A stretch of DNA of 64,000 bases from Roseibium aggregatum (GCF_014692675.1 NZ_JABFCZ010000022.1:59273-123272), one strand, 5' to 3'. Shown: positions 35,283-44,965, counted from the first letter of the stretch. Made by a program: numbers and translations. The notes: generated by a model from the sequence alone, not told the origin.

Positions 35283-36140
35283 ATGTCGACCCTGGATATG
35301 GCGCGACCTGAAGCGGATGTGGCGACGGGCGGATCGAAAGACACGATCCTGTCGGTGAACAACATCGAGGTGATCTACGATCACGTGATCCTGGTTCTGA
35401 AGGGGGTCTCCCTGACGATCCCGAGGGGCGGCATTGTTGCTCTGCTTGGCGCGAACGGCGCCGGGAAAACCACCACGCTGAAGGCCGTTTCCAACCTGCT
35501 CGGTGCGGAACGGGGTGAGGTGACCAAGGGCAAGATCGTTTTTGAAAACGAAGAGGTCCAGGCTCTCTCACCCAACGATCTCGTGCGCCGCGGTTGTATC
35601 CAGGTCATGGAAGGGCGCCATTGTTTCGGGCACCTGACGATCGAGGAAAACCTTTTGACGGGCGCCTATACCCGCAAGGACGGGTCTACCGCCATCCGCG
35701 ACGATCTGGAGATGGTGTACCGCTATTTCCCGCGTCTGAGGGAGCGCCGGCAAAGCCAGGCCGGCTACACGTCGGGTGGTGAACAGCAGATGTGCGCCAT
35801 CGGCCGGGCGCTGATGAGCCGGCCGAAGATGATCCTGCTCGACGAGCCGTCGATGGGGCTGGCGCCGCAGCTTGTGGAAGAGATTTTCGAAATCGTGAAG
35901 CAGCTCAACGACCAGGAAGGCGTGTCCTTCCTGCTTGCGGAGCAGAACACGAACGTGGCGCTGAAATACGCCACCTACGGCTACATTCTTGAGTCCGGCC
36001 GGATTGTGCTCGACGGCGAAGCCAAGGCACTGCGGGAAAACGAGGACGTGAAGGAATTCTACCTGGGTGTCGGCGGCGAGGGACGCAAATCGTTCCGGGA
36101 CGTCAAGCACTACAAGCGAAGGAAACGCTGGTTGGCCTAG
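35283..36140 (+). CDS. Branched-chain-type ABC transporter ATPase (LivF-like)
   Basis: A 285-residue ATPase. Walker A is LLGANGAGKTTTLKA, the signature is TSGGEQQM and Walker B is MILLDEPSMGLAPQLVEEIF, the exact LivF pattern. It has a 35-residue N-terminal extension and a basic C-terminal tail (KHYKRRKRWLA) beyond the LivF core. The start is ATG 35283 (MSTLDMARPEAD) after GGAGGAATT; the longer frame upstream runs back into the binding-protein gene. It forms the ATPase heterodimer with the LivG-like protein. Confidence 0.93.
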   Translation: MSTLDMARPEADVATGGSKDTILSVNNIEVIYDHVILVLKGVSLTIPRGGIVALLGANGAGKTTTLKAVSNLLGAERGEVTKGKIVFENEEVQALSPNDLVRRGCIQVMEGRHCFGHLTIEENLLTGAYTRKDGSTAIRDDLEMVYRYFPRLRERRQSQAGYTSGGEQQMCAIGRALMSRPKMILLDEPSMGLAPQLVEEIFEIVKQLNDQEGVSFLLAEQNTNVALKYATYGYILESGRIVLDGEAKALRENEDVKEFYLGVGGEGRKSFRDVKHYKRRKRWLA

Positions 36141-36169
36141 GGATTTTCCCCGGGGAAGCGGAGACGATC

Positions 36170-37408
36170 ATGAGCGACGACATGTTTGATGCGCGCGAAC
36201 GGCAAGATCCCGTTCAGCGCGAGGCGGAACTTTTTGCCAAATTGCCGGAATTCCTGAGCCATGCCGTGGCCGGTGCGCCGGGATGGGCGGAGCATCTGCA
36301 GGGCCATGACCTGGCAGGTGTCGCCTCCCGCGATGCGCTGGCGTCGCTCCCCGTCCTCAGGAAATCGGATCTTCTGCTGCGGCAGAAGGAGAAGCCGCCG
36401 TTCGGAGGTTTCCTGGCCGGCTCCCTTGCCGGTGTGGAACGGGTGTTCATGTCGCCGGGGCCGATCTGGGAACCCCAGGCGTCGGGGGACGACCCGTGGA
36501 ACGGCGCCCGTGCGCTCTTTGCCGCCGGTGTGCGCAAGGGGGAAGTGGTGATCAACGCCTTTTCCTACCACCTGACGCCGGGCGGCTTCATTCTGGACCA
36601 TGGCGCAAGGGCGCTCGGGTGCACCGTCTTTCCGGCCGGTGTCGGCAACACCGACATGCAGGTCGAGGCCATCGAGGTGCTCAAGCCCACCGCTTTCATC
36701 GGCACGCCGGATTATCTGAAAATCCTGCTCGACCGCGGTGCCGAACAGGGGAGGGACGTTTCCTCCATCAAGACGGCGCTGGTCTCCGGCGGCGCTCTGT
36801 TCCCTTCCCTGCGGGAAGAGTACGAAGCAAGAGGCATTCGCGTCAGCCAGTGCTATGCCACGGCGGACCTCGGGGTCATTGCCTATGAGAGCGCGGCGCG
36901 CGAAGGCATGATCGTCAACGAGGATTATATCGTCGAGATCGTGCGCCCGGGAACCGGCGAGCCGGTCGCGGACGGCGAGGTCGGCGAACTGGTCGTGACC
37001 GCCTTCAACCGGGTCTATCCGCTGATCCGCTTCGGAACGGGTGACCTTTCCGCCGTGCTGCCGGGCGCCTCGCCCTGCGGGCGGACCAACCGGCGCATTG
37101 CCGGCTGGATGGGCCGCGCCGATCAGCGAACCAAGATCAAGGGCATGTTCGTCGATCCGGCCCAGATCGCGGAAATCGTGAAGACCCATGGGGAGATTTC
37201 CAGGGCGCGCCTGACCGTCGGTCGTGACGGGGAAGCGGATGTGATGACGCTCGCGGTCGAAGCGGCAGATCCGGCCGCCGACCTGGCGGATCGGGTCGGC
37301 GCGACACTTCGGGACGTGACCCGGCTGAAGGGGGCAGTGGAGATCGTCTCGCCGGGTGCACTGCCGAACGACGGCAAGGTGATTTCCGACGAGCGGGAGT
37401 ACGGCTAG
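36170..37408 (+). CDS. Phenylacetate-CoA ligase-family (PaaK-like) enzyme
   Basis: A 412-residue AMP-forming ligase of the PaaK branch. The family segment VSGGALFPSLREEYEARGI, the central QCYATADLG (Y-x-x-x-E/D-region equivalent), and the hinge near GRADQRTKIKGMFVDP are recognisable. The early phosphate-loop equivalent is weak (VFMSPGPIWEPQ in place of a Ser/Thr/Gly-rich loop), which may matter for activity. It lies 29 nt after the LivF-like gene and closes the cluster that began with another CoA ligase. An aromatic or similar carboxylic acid would be the expected substrate (inference). Confidence 0.85.
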   Translation: MSDDMFDARERQDPVQREAELFAKLPEFLSHAVAGAPGWAEHLQGHDLAGVASRDALASLPVLRKSDLLLRQKEKPPFGGFLAGSLAGVERVFMSPGPIWEPQASGDDPWNGARALFAAGVRKGEVVINAFSYHLTPGGFILDHGARALGCTVFPAGVGNTDMQVEAIEVLKPTAFIGTPDYLKILLDRGAEQGRDVSSIKTALVSGGALFPSLREEYEARGIRVSQCYATADLGVIAYESAAREGMIVNEDYIVEIVRPGTGEPVADGEVGELVVTAFNRVYPLIRFGTGDLSAVLPGASPCGRTNRRIAGWMGRADQRTKIKGMFVDPAQIAEIVKTHGEISRARLTVGRDGEADVMTLAVEAADPAADLADRVGATLRDVTRLKGAVEIVSPGALPNDGKVISDEREYG

Positions 37409-37504
37409 GACGTTCCGAGGCTTTCGCTGCCGGCTGGCCGTTGCGGCCGGGTTTAATTTGGAATCGGTATGATCTAAAAGCTGCGTGCACGCGTAGAGTT
37501 TTCG

Positions 37505-37530
37505 ACGCGCCGGCCCATGGGCCGGCGCGT
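37505..37530. repeat. Perfect 26-bp GC-rich palindrome upstream of hemH
   Basis: ACGCGCCGGCCCA joined directly to its reverse complement; centre at 37517/37518, 36-61 nt before the hemH start. No U-tract follows on either strand. It could be a terminator for the preceding cluster, a leader hairpin or a protein site. Confidence 0.5.
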
Positions 37531-37565
37531 AGCTCTGCCGCAGGCCCCACTTCAACGGACAGACC

Positions 37566-38639
37566 ATGACCGATCAATCGACGTCGTTGCCCGAAAAACA
37601 ACAAGAGATGCGCAAGGTCCATCTGCCGGCCGGACACCCTCCGGTGAAGACAGGCCGTGTCGGCGTGTTGCTGGTCAATCTGGGCACCCCGGACGGGACG
37701 TCCTATTGGCCGATGCGCCGCTACCTGCGCGAGTTTCTCTCCGACAAGCGGGTGATCGAATGGCCGAAGGCGCTTTGGTATCCGATCCTCTATGGCATCG
37801 TGCTGATGACCCGGCCGGGGAAATCCGGCAAGGCCTATGAGGAGATCTGGAACCGGGAAAAGGATGAGTCCCCGCTCCGGACCATCACCCGCAGCCAGTC
37901 GGAACAGCTGGCGGGCCGGATCGGCGACGACGGCGGCCGCTTGCAGTTCGACTGGGCCATGCGCTACGGCCAGCCGTCGATTCGATCCCGGCTGGAGGCC
38001 TTGAAGGCGGACGGATGCGACCGGATCCTGGTGTTTCCGCTCTATCCGCAATATTCGGCCTCCACGACGGCGACCGTAAACGACGAAGTCTGCAGGGCAC
38101 TGCTGGAGATGCGCTGGCAGCCTGCCATCCGCACGGTTCCGCCCTATCATGACGATCCGGTTTATGTGACCGCGCTGGCGAAATCGGTCGAGCGGCATCT
38201 GGCGGGGCTGGATTTTAAGCCGGATCTGGTGCTGACCTCCTATCACGGCATCCCGCAGTCCTATTTCAAACGCGGCGACCCCTATCACTGTCACTGCCAG
38301 AAAACGACCCGGCTGATGCGCGACGTGCTCGGCTGGGACGAGGACAGGCTCAGGATCACGTTCCAGTCGCGCTTCGGGCCGGAGGAATGGCTCCAGCCCT
38401 ATACGGACAAGACGGTGGAGCAGCTGGCGAAGGACGGGGTGAAGAATATCGCGGTGATGAACCCGGGTTTCGTCGCCGACTGCCTGGAAACCCTGGAGGA
38501 AATCGCAGGCGAAGCCGCAGAGATCTTCGAGGAAAACGGCGGCGAGAACTTCAGCCATATTCCCTGCCTGAACGATAGCGACCTGGGAATGGACGTCATT
38601 GAGCATGTGGTCCGCCGTGAACTGGGCGGCTGGCTCTAG
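37566..38639 (+). CDS. hemH: Ferrochelatase
   Basis: A 357-residue enzyme that inserts Fe(II) into protoporphyrin IX, the last step of protoheme synthesis, at the inner face of the cytoplasmic membrane. Recognised by VGVLLVNLGTPDGTSYWPMRRYLREFL, the porphyrin-contact region VFPLYPQYSASTTA, the active-site His in SYHGIPQSYFKRGDPYH, and NPGFVADCLETLEEI with its conserved Glu residues. Length and order are standard. It is monocistronic: a 26-bp palindrome precedes it and a strong 16-bp terminator follows. I found no convincing Irr (iron control) box. Confidence 0.97.
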   Translation: MTDQSTSLPEKQQEMRKVHLPAGHPPVKTGRVGVLLVNLGTPDGTSYWPMRRYLREFLSDKRVIEWPKALWYPILYGIVLMTRPGKSGKAYEEIWNREKDESPLRTITRSQSEQLAGRIGDDGGRLQFDWAMRYGQPSIRSRLEALKADGCDRILVFPLYPQYSASTTATVNDEVCRALLEMRWQPAIRTVPPYHDDPVYVTALAKSVERHLAGLDFKPDLVLTSYHGIPQSYFKRGDPYHCHCQKTTRLMRDVLGWDEDRLRITFQSRFGPEEWLQPYTDKTVEQLAKDGVKNIAVMNPGFVADCLETLEEIAGEAAEIFEENGGENFSHIPCLNDSDLGMDVIEHVVRRELGGWL

Positions 38640-38663
38640 GCCCTTCAGACTACCGATGCATTC

Positions 38664-38698
38664 CAAAAGCGGAAGCCGGTGACCGGCTTCCGCTTTTG
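38664..38698 (+). terminator. Rho-independent terminator of hemH
   Basis: CAAAAGCGGAAGCCGG-TGA-CCGGCTTCCGCTTTTG, a perfect 16-bp stem with a 3-nt loop, A-rich on the 5' and T-rich on the 3' side, beginning 25 nt after the hemH stop. Confidence 0.9.
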
Positions 38699-38798
38699 TC
38701 TTTGAGCGTCATCATTCTTGGACTGGTGCGGCTTTAAAAGCTTGGGCATACTGACGAAAATAAAACTGGCATGTGCCTTGCGGTCCCGGGAGAATTGA

Positions 38799-39794
38799 AT
38801 GCCTGAAAATCTGTTTGGGTTCGATATCGTTCTGATTATCGTCCTGCTCGTGGTCATTCTGGTGATTTTCGCCGGGGTCAAGACCGTCCCTCAAGGCTAC
38901 AACTACACGATCGAGCGGTTCGGAAAGTACCGGAAGACCCTGTCCCCGGGGCTGAATTTCATCATTCCCTTCATCGACCGGGTCGGCCACAAGCTGAACA
39001 TGATGGAGCAGGTGCTCGATGTCGAGTCGCAGGAAGTCATCACCCGGGACAATGCCACCGTCACCGCCGACGGCATCACCTTCTATCAGGTTCTCGATGC
39101 GGCCAGGGCTGCTTATGAAGTTCTCGGTCTTCAGAACGCCATTCTCAATCTGACGATGACGAACATCCGCTCCGTCATGGGGTCGATGGATCTGGACGAA
39201 CTGCTGTCGAACCGCGATGAAATCAACGCCCGGCTGTTGCGGGTCGTGGATGCGGCGGCCGAACCCTGGGGCGTGAAGGTCACCCGGATCGAAATCAAGG
39301 ACATCAACCCGCCCCGGGATCTGGTGGACGCCATGGCCCGCCAGATGAAGGCGGAGCGCGACAAGCGCGCGGCCATTCTCGAGGCCGAAGGAAAACGTCA
39401 GTCGGAAATCCTGAAGGCGGAAGGAGAGAAGCAGTCGCTGATCCTGGAAGCCGAGGGGCGCCGGGAATCCGCGTTCCGCGACGCGGAAGCGCGTGAGCGC
39501 GAAGCCGAGGCGGAAGCCAAGGCGACGAAAATGGTCAGCGATGCGATCGCCAGCGGAAATGTCCAGGCGATCAACTATTTCGTCGCCAACAAATATGTCG
39601 AGGCTTTCCGCGAACTGGCGAACTCCCGGAACCAGAAGACCCTCATCCTGCCGATGGAGGCGTCTTCGCTGCTCGGCAGTCTCAGCGGCATCGGCGAGAT
39701 CGCCAAGGAGGCCTTCGGAACCGACAGGAAGGAAAGCCGATCCGCCGGGCGGGTTCCCGATACCGGATCAACGCCGGCTGGAGATGACGCGTGA
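38799..39794 (+). CDS. SPFH/Band 7 (stomatin, QmcA-like) membrane protein
   Basis: A 331-residue stomatin-type protein. The N-terminal membrane segment is [19 protein letters not shown], then the SPFH domain ([39 protein letters not shown]) and a coiled coil rich in A/E/K ([20 protein letters not shown]). Such proteins form large ring-like membrane assemblies and scaffold or regulate proteases. The stop overlaps the start of the NfeD gene, the classical stomatin-NfeD operon. Confidence 0.93.
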   Translation: MPENLFGFDIVLIIVLLVVILVIFAGVKTVPQGYNYTIERFGKYRKTLSPGLNFIIPFIDRVGHKLNMMEQVLDVESQEVITRDNATVTADGITFYQVLDAARAAYEVLGLQNAILNLTMTNIRSVMGSMDLDELLSNRDEINARLLRVVDAAAEPWGVKVTRIEIKDINPPRDLVDAMARQMKAERDKRAAILEAEGKRQSEILKAEGEKQSLILEAEGRRESAFRDAEAREREAEAEAKATKMVSDAIASGNVQAINYFVANKYVEAFRELANSRNQKTLILPMEASSLLGSLSGIGEIAKEAFGTDRKESRSAGRVPDTGSTPAGDDA

Positions 39795-40270
39795 GCATTA
39801 TCGAACGGATCGTTCTGGAGCTCGGGCCCTGGAACTGGTGGGTCATCGGTCTCATCCTGATCGGCCTTGAGGTGCTGGCGCCGGGAACCGTCTTCCTGTG
39901 GTTCGGGATATCCGCAATCCTGGTGGGGACGCTCGCGCTGTTCGTCGACCTGTCGTGGCAGACGAGCCTGGTGATTTTCCTGGTCCTGTCCTTTGTCAGC
40001 CTCATTGGGGGCCGATATCTGATGTCCAGGATGTCGTCGGAGGTCGGCGATCCGGGCCTTAACCGGCGCGGCAGCCGCTATATCGGCCGGCGGTTCGTCC
40101 TGAAGACGCCGCTGCAACAGGGCTCTGGTCAGCTTTCGATCGACGATACCGTGTGGCGTATCACGGGGCCGGACCTTCCCGCAGGTTCGACCGTCACGGT
40201 CGAACGCATCGACGGTGCGCGGCTTGTCGTTTCACCCGCGGAAACGGATATTCCGAAAAAGGCGTCCTGA
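39791..40270 (+). CDS. NfeD-family membrane protein
   Basis: A 159-residue short NfeD (NfeD1b type): three membrane segments ([22 protein letters not shown], then [15 protein letters not shown] and [14 protein letters not shown]) and a C-terminal OB-fold with [29 protein letters not shown] and [13 protein letters not shown]. It starts by GTG at 39791 inside the stomatin stop region (GTGA). It is expected to bind the SPFH protein encoded upstream. Confidence 0.9.
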   Translation: MSIIERIVLELGPWNWWVIGLILIGLEVLAPGTVFLWFGISAILVGTLALFVDLSWQTSLVIFLVLSFVSLIGGRYLMSRMSSEVGDPGLNRRGSRYIGRRFVLKTPLQQGSGQLSIDDTVWRITGPDLPAGSTVTVERIDGARLVVSPAETDIPKKAS

Positions 40271-40276
40271 ACGGCC

Positions 40277-41131
40277 CTACGGTCTGTGGCCGGGGGGAAG
40301 CGGCGGCGCTTCGGCTTTCAGGAGGATGCCGATGCGCCGGTTCGCGGCCAGATACGGGTCGTTGGGAAACAGCGGCTCCGTATCGGACTTGCCGATGACC
40401 GCATAGAACTGTTCGTCGGGAACGCCGTATTCGTTGAGGATCTGACGGGCCACGTTGGCGCGTTCCGCGGAGAGGTCCCATCCGGTATAGGTCGGGTCGA
40501 CGGACTGTTTGCCGGCCGTTGTGTGTCCGGTGATTTCCACCCGGTTCGGCATCTTGGCGATGACGGGAGCCATCTTGGCGAGCAGCCGCCGGGTGGTCTC
40601 GTAGGGGTATTTCGAGCCTTCGCGGAACATGGAGCGGCCGTCCTGGTCGACCAGCATGATGTTCAGGCCCTCAGGGGTTTCTTCCATGATGATATTGTTG
40701 GAGATCTCGGTGATTTCCGGCATCTCCTGCCAGGCCTGGCGCAGCGACGCGGCCGCGGTCGCGAACTGGCGCGGCTTTTCGATGTCCGCCTTCAGCGTGT
40801 CATAGGTATTGGCTTCCGGACCCTGTTTCTGGCGGTTGTCGTGACGTTCCTGGGCGAAGTCGGAATCCAGTTCCTGGGGAACCTGGGTCACTTGCCTCAT
40901 GTAGTCGCGGACCGGGATGCCCTCGACTTCGATAATGCCGGTGCGCTTGGAGGTTTCCTTCACGCCGAAGGCTTCGCGCATGGAGCCGGCCACGACCTGC
41001 AGCTTTTGCTTGTCCTGGATTGAAAAGGAAATGATCAGAACGAAGAAACACACGAGAAGCGACATCAGGTCCGCGAACGTGACCAGCCAGTCCGGTGCGC
41101 CACCGCCGCTCTGCTGCTTCTTTTTCGCCAT
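40277..41131 (-). CDS. MotB/PomB-like stator protein
   Basis: A 284-residue flagellar motor B subunit. After a basic N-terminus comes the single helix DWLVTFADLMSLLVCFFVLI with the ion-carrying Asp21; the C-terminal OmpA-like peptidoglycan-binding domain includes VEITGHTTAGKQ, WDLSAERANVARQIL and NRRIGILL. The helix wording (TFADLMSLLVCFF) is closer to the PomB/MotS type than to E. coli MotB, so sodium coupling is possible (inference). It follows the MotA-like gene by 33 nt. No other flagellar gene is in this window. Confidence 0.9.
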   Translation of the reverse strand: MAKKKQQSGGGAPDWLVTFADLMSLLVCFFVLIISFSIQDKQKLQVVAGSMREAFGVKETSKRTGIIEVEGIPVRDYMRQVTQVPQELDSDFAQERHDNRQKQGPEANTYDTLKADIEKPRQFATAAASLRQAWQEMPEITEISNNIIMEETPEGLNIMLVDQDGRSMFREGSKYPYETTRRLLAKMAPVIAKMPNRVEITGHTTAGKQSVDPTYTGWDLSAERANVARQILNEYGVPDEQFYAVIGKSDTEPLFPNDPYLAANRRIGILLKAEAPPLPPGHRP

Positions 41132-41164
41132 AGCCGTGTTTCCCGATAAATGCCGCGTTCCGGA

Positions 41165-41971
41165 TCAGGCGGCTTCTTCCATGTCCGCGCGGATCTTTTC
41201 CGGCAGATAGGCGATCAGCATTTCCTTGATGAGAGCAGGGCTCTTGGATTCGCGGATCTGCAGCACGCCGTCGATGATCAGGGTCTGGTTGAGTTCGTCG
41301 ACGTCGAACTTGGCGTCCAGCTTGTCGACCAGAGGCAGGCAGACGATGTTTGCGATCAGGGCGCCGTAGAGCGTCGTCAGTAGGGCCACGGCCATGGAGG
41401 GGCCGATCGCTGCCGGGTCATCCATGTTGGCAAGCATCTGCACCAGGCCGACCAGGGTTCCGATCATGCCGAAGGCCGGAGCGGAATCGCCGAGCGCCTT
41501 GAACACGCGTCTTCCTTCCGACAGACGCGACAGCTGCAGATCGCGCTCCCGTTCCATCGATTCCTTGATGAATTCGTGCTCGTAGCCGTCTGCGATGTAC
41601 TGGACGCCCTTGGCCAGGATCGGGTCGGAAACGTCGACGTTTTCCAGCCCCAGGGGGCCGGATTTGCGGACCACCTCTCCCAGAGTGGTGATTTCGGCGA
41701 TCAGGTCCCTCGGGCTCTGGTTCTTGCCCGCAAGGGCGACCTTGAACCCCGTGCCGAGGGCGCTGACGATATCGGAAAGCTGGAACCGGATCAGTGTTGC
41801 CGCAAAACCTCCTCCGAACACGATCAGCACAGAGGGGACATCAACGAATTGTCCGAAACTTCCGCCAAGAAAGATTGCCGTAATCACGATGCCGAAGGCA
41901 CCGATGATACCGATTAGGGTCGCCAGATCCATTCCGTACACCAAACCTTGAGGCAGACCATCCGCCGTCAT
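41165..41971 (-). CDS. MotA/PomA-like stator protein
   Basis: A 268-residue four-helix stator A subunit. MDLATLIGIIGAFGIVITAI is the PomA-style start; the loop between helices 2 and 3 is cytoplasmic and charged, and PAFGMIGTLVGLVQMLANM plus PSMAVALLTTLYGALIANI are the conserved third and fourth helices. ATG 41971 adds 13 residues before the canonical Met at 41932; neither has a clear ribosome site, so the start is uncertain. It is co-transcribed with the MotB-like gene. Shorter than E. coli MotA (295), matching PomA (253). Confidence 0.92.
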   Translation of the reverse strand: MTADGLPQGLVYGMDLATLIGIIGAFGIVITAIFLGGSFGQFVDVPSVLIVFGGGFAATLIRFQLSDIVSALGTGFKVALAGKNQSPRDLIAEITTLGEVVRKSGPLGLENVDVSDPILAKGVQYIADGYEHEFIKESMERERDLQLSRLSEGRRVFKALGDSAPAFGMIGTLVGLVQMLANMDDPAAIGPSMAVALLTTLYGALIANIVCLPLVDKLDAKFDVDELNQTLIIDGVLQIRESKSPALIKEMLIAYLPEKIRADMEEAA

Positions 41972-42130
41972 CTGGCCGACAGTTTAGGTTTGGCAAGGCT
42001 AATCAAATCCTAACCGATTACCGGGAAATCGAAATTTAGCGTTCAAATAATCACGACCGGGCCGTAATCCGACAAACCGGAACCGCCAGGAACGGCCTTG
42101 GGCCGTAATCTCATTTATGCGTTCAAGACC

Positions 42131-43144
42131 TCAAGCCGCGCCGATGCGCAGCAGGTCATGCAGGTGGATGATCCCGACCGGACGCTTTTCGTCCGCAACG
42201 AAGACCGAGGTGATCGCCGAGCTGTTGATCAGCTCGAGAACAGCAGCCGACAGCATGTCGCCGGGAATGCTTTTCGGATTCGGCGTCATGATGTCGGTGA
42301 CGGGCTTGTCGAGGAAGTTCGTCGAGATATGCCGGCGCAGGTCGCCATCGGTGATGATGCCGATGAGGTGGCCGATTTCATCCACGATCCCCAGCACGCC
42401 GAAGCCTTTCTGGGTCATCAGGACGATGGCGTCACGCATGACCATGGTCCTGGGCGCCAGCGGCAGGGCGTCGCCCTTGTGCATGATGTCCTGGGCGGCG
42501 GTCAGGCTCGCTCCGAGGCGGCCGCCCGGATGGAAAATGCGGAAATCCTGGGCCGTGAAGCCGCGGTATTCCAGAAGCGCGATGGCAAGCGCATCGCCGG
42601 CTGCAAGCTGGACCAGGGCGGATGTTGTCGGCGCAAGCCCGTGCGGGCAGGCTTCCGTGACGCTCGGCATTTTCAGGACGATGTCCGCGGCGCGGCCCAG
42701 AGTGCTGTCTTCCGACTTGGTGATCGCAACCAGCGGCACCTTGAAGCGGCGCGTATAGGTGACGATACCGGCAAGTTCCTGGGTTTCGCCGGACCAGGAC
42801 AGGGCGATGACCACATCATCCTGGGTAATCATGCCGAGATCGCCGTGGCTGGCTTCGCTGGCATGAACGAAAAAGGCGGGCGTTCCGGTCGAGGCAAGGG
42901 TCGCGGCGAGCTTGGTGCCGATATGACCGCTTTTGCCGATGCCCGAGACGATGACACGCCCCTTGATGCCGGCGATCAGTTCAACGGTTTTGGTGAAAGG
43001 GGCGGACAGGCCGTTCTTCAATGCGGCCCGAAGGGCGCTCAGGCCCGCAATTTCGGTCTCCAGGGTGCGTTCTGCGGAAACGAGCGGTCGTGCGGACGCT
43101 TCCTGTTCACTCGTCGTCATCGCATCCTGAAGCGGGCTTTGCAT
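42131..43144 (-). CDS. kdsD: D-arabinose-5-phosphate isomerase (KpsF/GutQ family)
   Basis: A 337-residue isomerase that makes arabinose 5-phosphate for Kdo synthesis in lipopolysaccharide. It has an N-terminal SIS domain (VIVSGIGKSGHIGTKLAATL, FFVHASEASHGDLGM, ALSWSGETQE) followed by two CBS domains (DIMHKGDALPL; DIMTPNPKSIPG). This three-part layout and length are exactly the family's. It lies alone, divergent from the outer-membrane barrel gene; with Kdo as product it belongs to envelope synthesis. Confidence 0.95.
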   Translation of the reverse strand: MQSPLQDAMTTSEQEASARPLVSAERTLETEIAGLSALRAALKNGLSAPFTKTVELIAGIKGRVIVSGIGKSGHIGTKLAATLASTGTPAFFVHASEASHGDLGMITQDDVVIALSWSGETQELAGIVTYTRRFKVPLVAITKSEDSTLGRAADIVLKMPSVTEACPHGLAPTTSALVQLAAGDALAIALLEYRGFTAQDFRIFHPGGRLGASLTAAQDIMHKGDALPLAPRTMVMRDAIVLMTQKGFGVLGIVDEIGHLIGIITDGDLRRHISTNFLDKPVTDIMTPNPKSIPGDMLSAAVLELINSSAITSVFVADEKRPVGIIHLHDLLRIGAA

Positions 43145-43335
43145 GGCTGATCCTGTACTCTTTTTTACCCCGACCTGATTTGTCTACGCCAGCGTCATGC
43201 TCAGCGCAAGCCGGGTCTGGCCCAAAACAGGGATTTCGAACCGCTTTCACTTTTGGCGAAAAGCAACCAAGCGTTAACCATGTTTCGCCAGTGTGCCCTT
43301 GTGTCCGGATTTTCAATCTTTTTACAAGGCCTTGA

Positions 43336-44832
43336 ATGTCGCGCCTGATCTGTCTGACGATTTGTTTCTTGCTGCTGCAGGGCCTTGCCTTGCGCGCGCA
43401 GGAAAGCGCGATCGATCTGCGCGGCAGTGTCGATGACCAGGCCGCGTCCGACGAGCGCGCGGCCGGCGCACGGACCACCGACCCGACCAACGAGTTGCAG
43501 CGCCGGAATTCCGTCTACGAATTGCAGAACCGGGATTCCGTTGTCGGACTGCGGAGTACGCTGAATGCCGCCGCCGCCGAGACAGGATCCACCGGCCTCG
43601 GCACCGCCGGGCGCGTGACGCCGATCCGTGCCTTTTCGGACAGGCTGTCGGCGGCCCAGGAAATCGCGGCGGGCCAGGGCGGCAGCCTGGACACCACCGT
43701 CTTCGACGGCGAGACGACCTATGACGAGGCACAGGGTATTCGTCTCGGCTCGTTCACCATTACCCCGGAGCTGACGGTCACCGGCGGCTGGACGGACAAC
43801 GCCGCCGGCTCATCGACGGGAACCTCCAGCCGGCAATACCGGATCGCCCCTGGCATCAAGGGGACGTCGAACTGGTCCAGGCATCAGCTCGATTTCGCCC
43901 TGAGGGGAAGTTACGTCGGTTATCCGGAACAGCCGAGCCAGAGCGACCCCAGCCTCACCGCGTCGACAACGTTCAAGGCCGACCTGAGCGCCTCCACGAC
44001 CGCGACCGCCGGGGTGGCCTACACCTTTTCCCGCGAAGAGGCCTCCAGCGTGGAAAACATATCGGGCGATACCAATGTCCACGAATTGACCGGCACGCTC
44101 GGCTTCACCCGCAATGTCGGTCTTGTTTCGGCAACACTGGGTGCGGACGTCGACCGGACCTCCTACGCCACAGGGGGAGGGTCAAGCTCCACGAGCGGAA
44201 GGGACAATACGCTTTATTCGGCGAGCCTGCGTGTCGAGGGAAGAGGCGGGGCGATTTTCGAACCCTTCGCCGTCGGTTCGCTGCTGCTGCGCCGGTTCGA
44301 CAACACCTGCAGCGATGCGATTTGCGAAAACCGGGATGCGAACGGCTATGAACTGCGCGGCGGTTTGACGATCGCCGCCACGCCGAAACTGACCGGCGAG
44401 ATCAGCGGCGGCTGGCGGATCGAGGACATCAAGGACAACCGTCTGGCGGCTCTTCAGGGCGTCGTGGTCGACGGGACCCTCGTCTGGTCCCCGAGCCGGC
44501 TCACGACCGTTACGGCAGGCCTGAGCACGAGTTTCTCGCCGACGGATCTTGATTATGTGTCCGGGTCGATCATCTATTCCGGAGACCTGCGGGCGGCCCA
44601 TTCCTTCTCCGACCGTTTCGTCGGGGAAGCCGGGGTGGGCTACAGCTACCGGACCTATCAGGGGGATTCCATTCAGACGAATACCCTGACCGGGTTCGTC
44701 GGCATGACTTACGCGGTGACGCGCAATATCGCGTTCAAAACGCAATATAACTACACCACCTATGACAGCAACACAGCCGGCAGCGATTATACGAAGAATT
44801 CGATCGAGGCGGGCTTCCGGTTCCGTCATTGA
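43336..44832 (+). CDS. Outer-membrane beta-barrel protein (BBP2_2-like)
   Basis: A 498-residue exported protein. The Sec signal is MSRLICLTICFLLLQGLALRA, cleaved before QESA. A 130-residue low-complexity Asp/Arg/Thr-rich region follows, then alternating hydrophobic/polar strands (ITPELTVTGGWTDNAAGSST, LDFALRGSYVGY) ending in a strand with terminal aromatic residues (EAGFRFRH). It resembles the putative beta-barrel porin family PF10082, several of which are linked to polysaccharide export. Its function here is unknown. It is divergent from kdsD. Confidence 0.75.
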   Translation: MSRLICLTICFLLLQGLALRAQESAIDLRGSVDDQAASDERAAGARTTDPTNELQRRNSVYELQNRDSVVGLRSTLNAAAAETGSTGLGTAGRVTPIRAFSDRLSAAQEIAAGQGGSLDTTVFDGETTYDEAQGIRLGSFTITPELTVTGGWTDNAAGSSTGTSSRQYRIAPGIKGTSNWSRHQLDFALRGSYVGYPEQPSQSDPSLTASTTFKADLSASTTATAGVAYTFSREEASSVENISGDTNVHELTGTLGFTRNVGLVSATLGADVDRTSYATGGGSSSTSGRDNTLYSASLRVEGRGGAIFEPFAVGSLLLRRFDNTCSDAICENRDANGYELRGGLTIAATPKLTGEISGGWRIEDIKDNRLAALQGVVVDGTLVWSPSRLTTVTAGLSTSFSPTDLDYVSGSIIYSGDLRAAHSFSDRFVGEAGVGYSYRTYQGDSIQTNTLTGFVGMTYAVTRNIAFKTQYNYTTYDSNTAGSDYTKNSIEAGFRFRH

Positions 44833-44965
44833 CGGCAGGGGCGTGCAGCGGGTGGGCACAAAGGGGGCGAACACGATTTCGCCGTTGTGAGATGGCAATT
44901 TTGTGATGCGGGGTTTCGGGGCAGCGAACACCAGGATGCGGAAAAACGGGCACGAGGAGGCCTGT

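Noticed and set aside
37451..37485. Irr (iron control) box upstream of hemH
   Set aside because: TTTGGAA ... TCTAAA fragments are present but with wrong spacing and no symmetry compared with TTTAGAA-N3-TTCTAAA.
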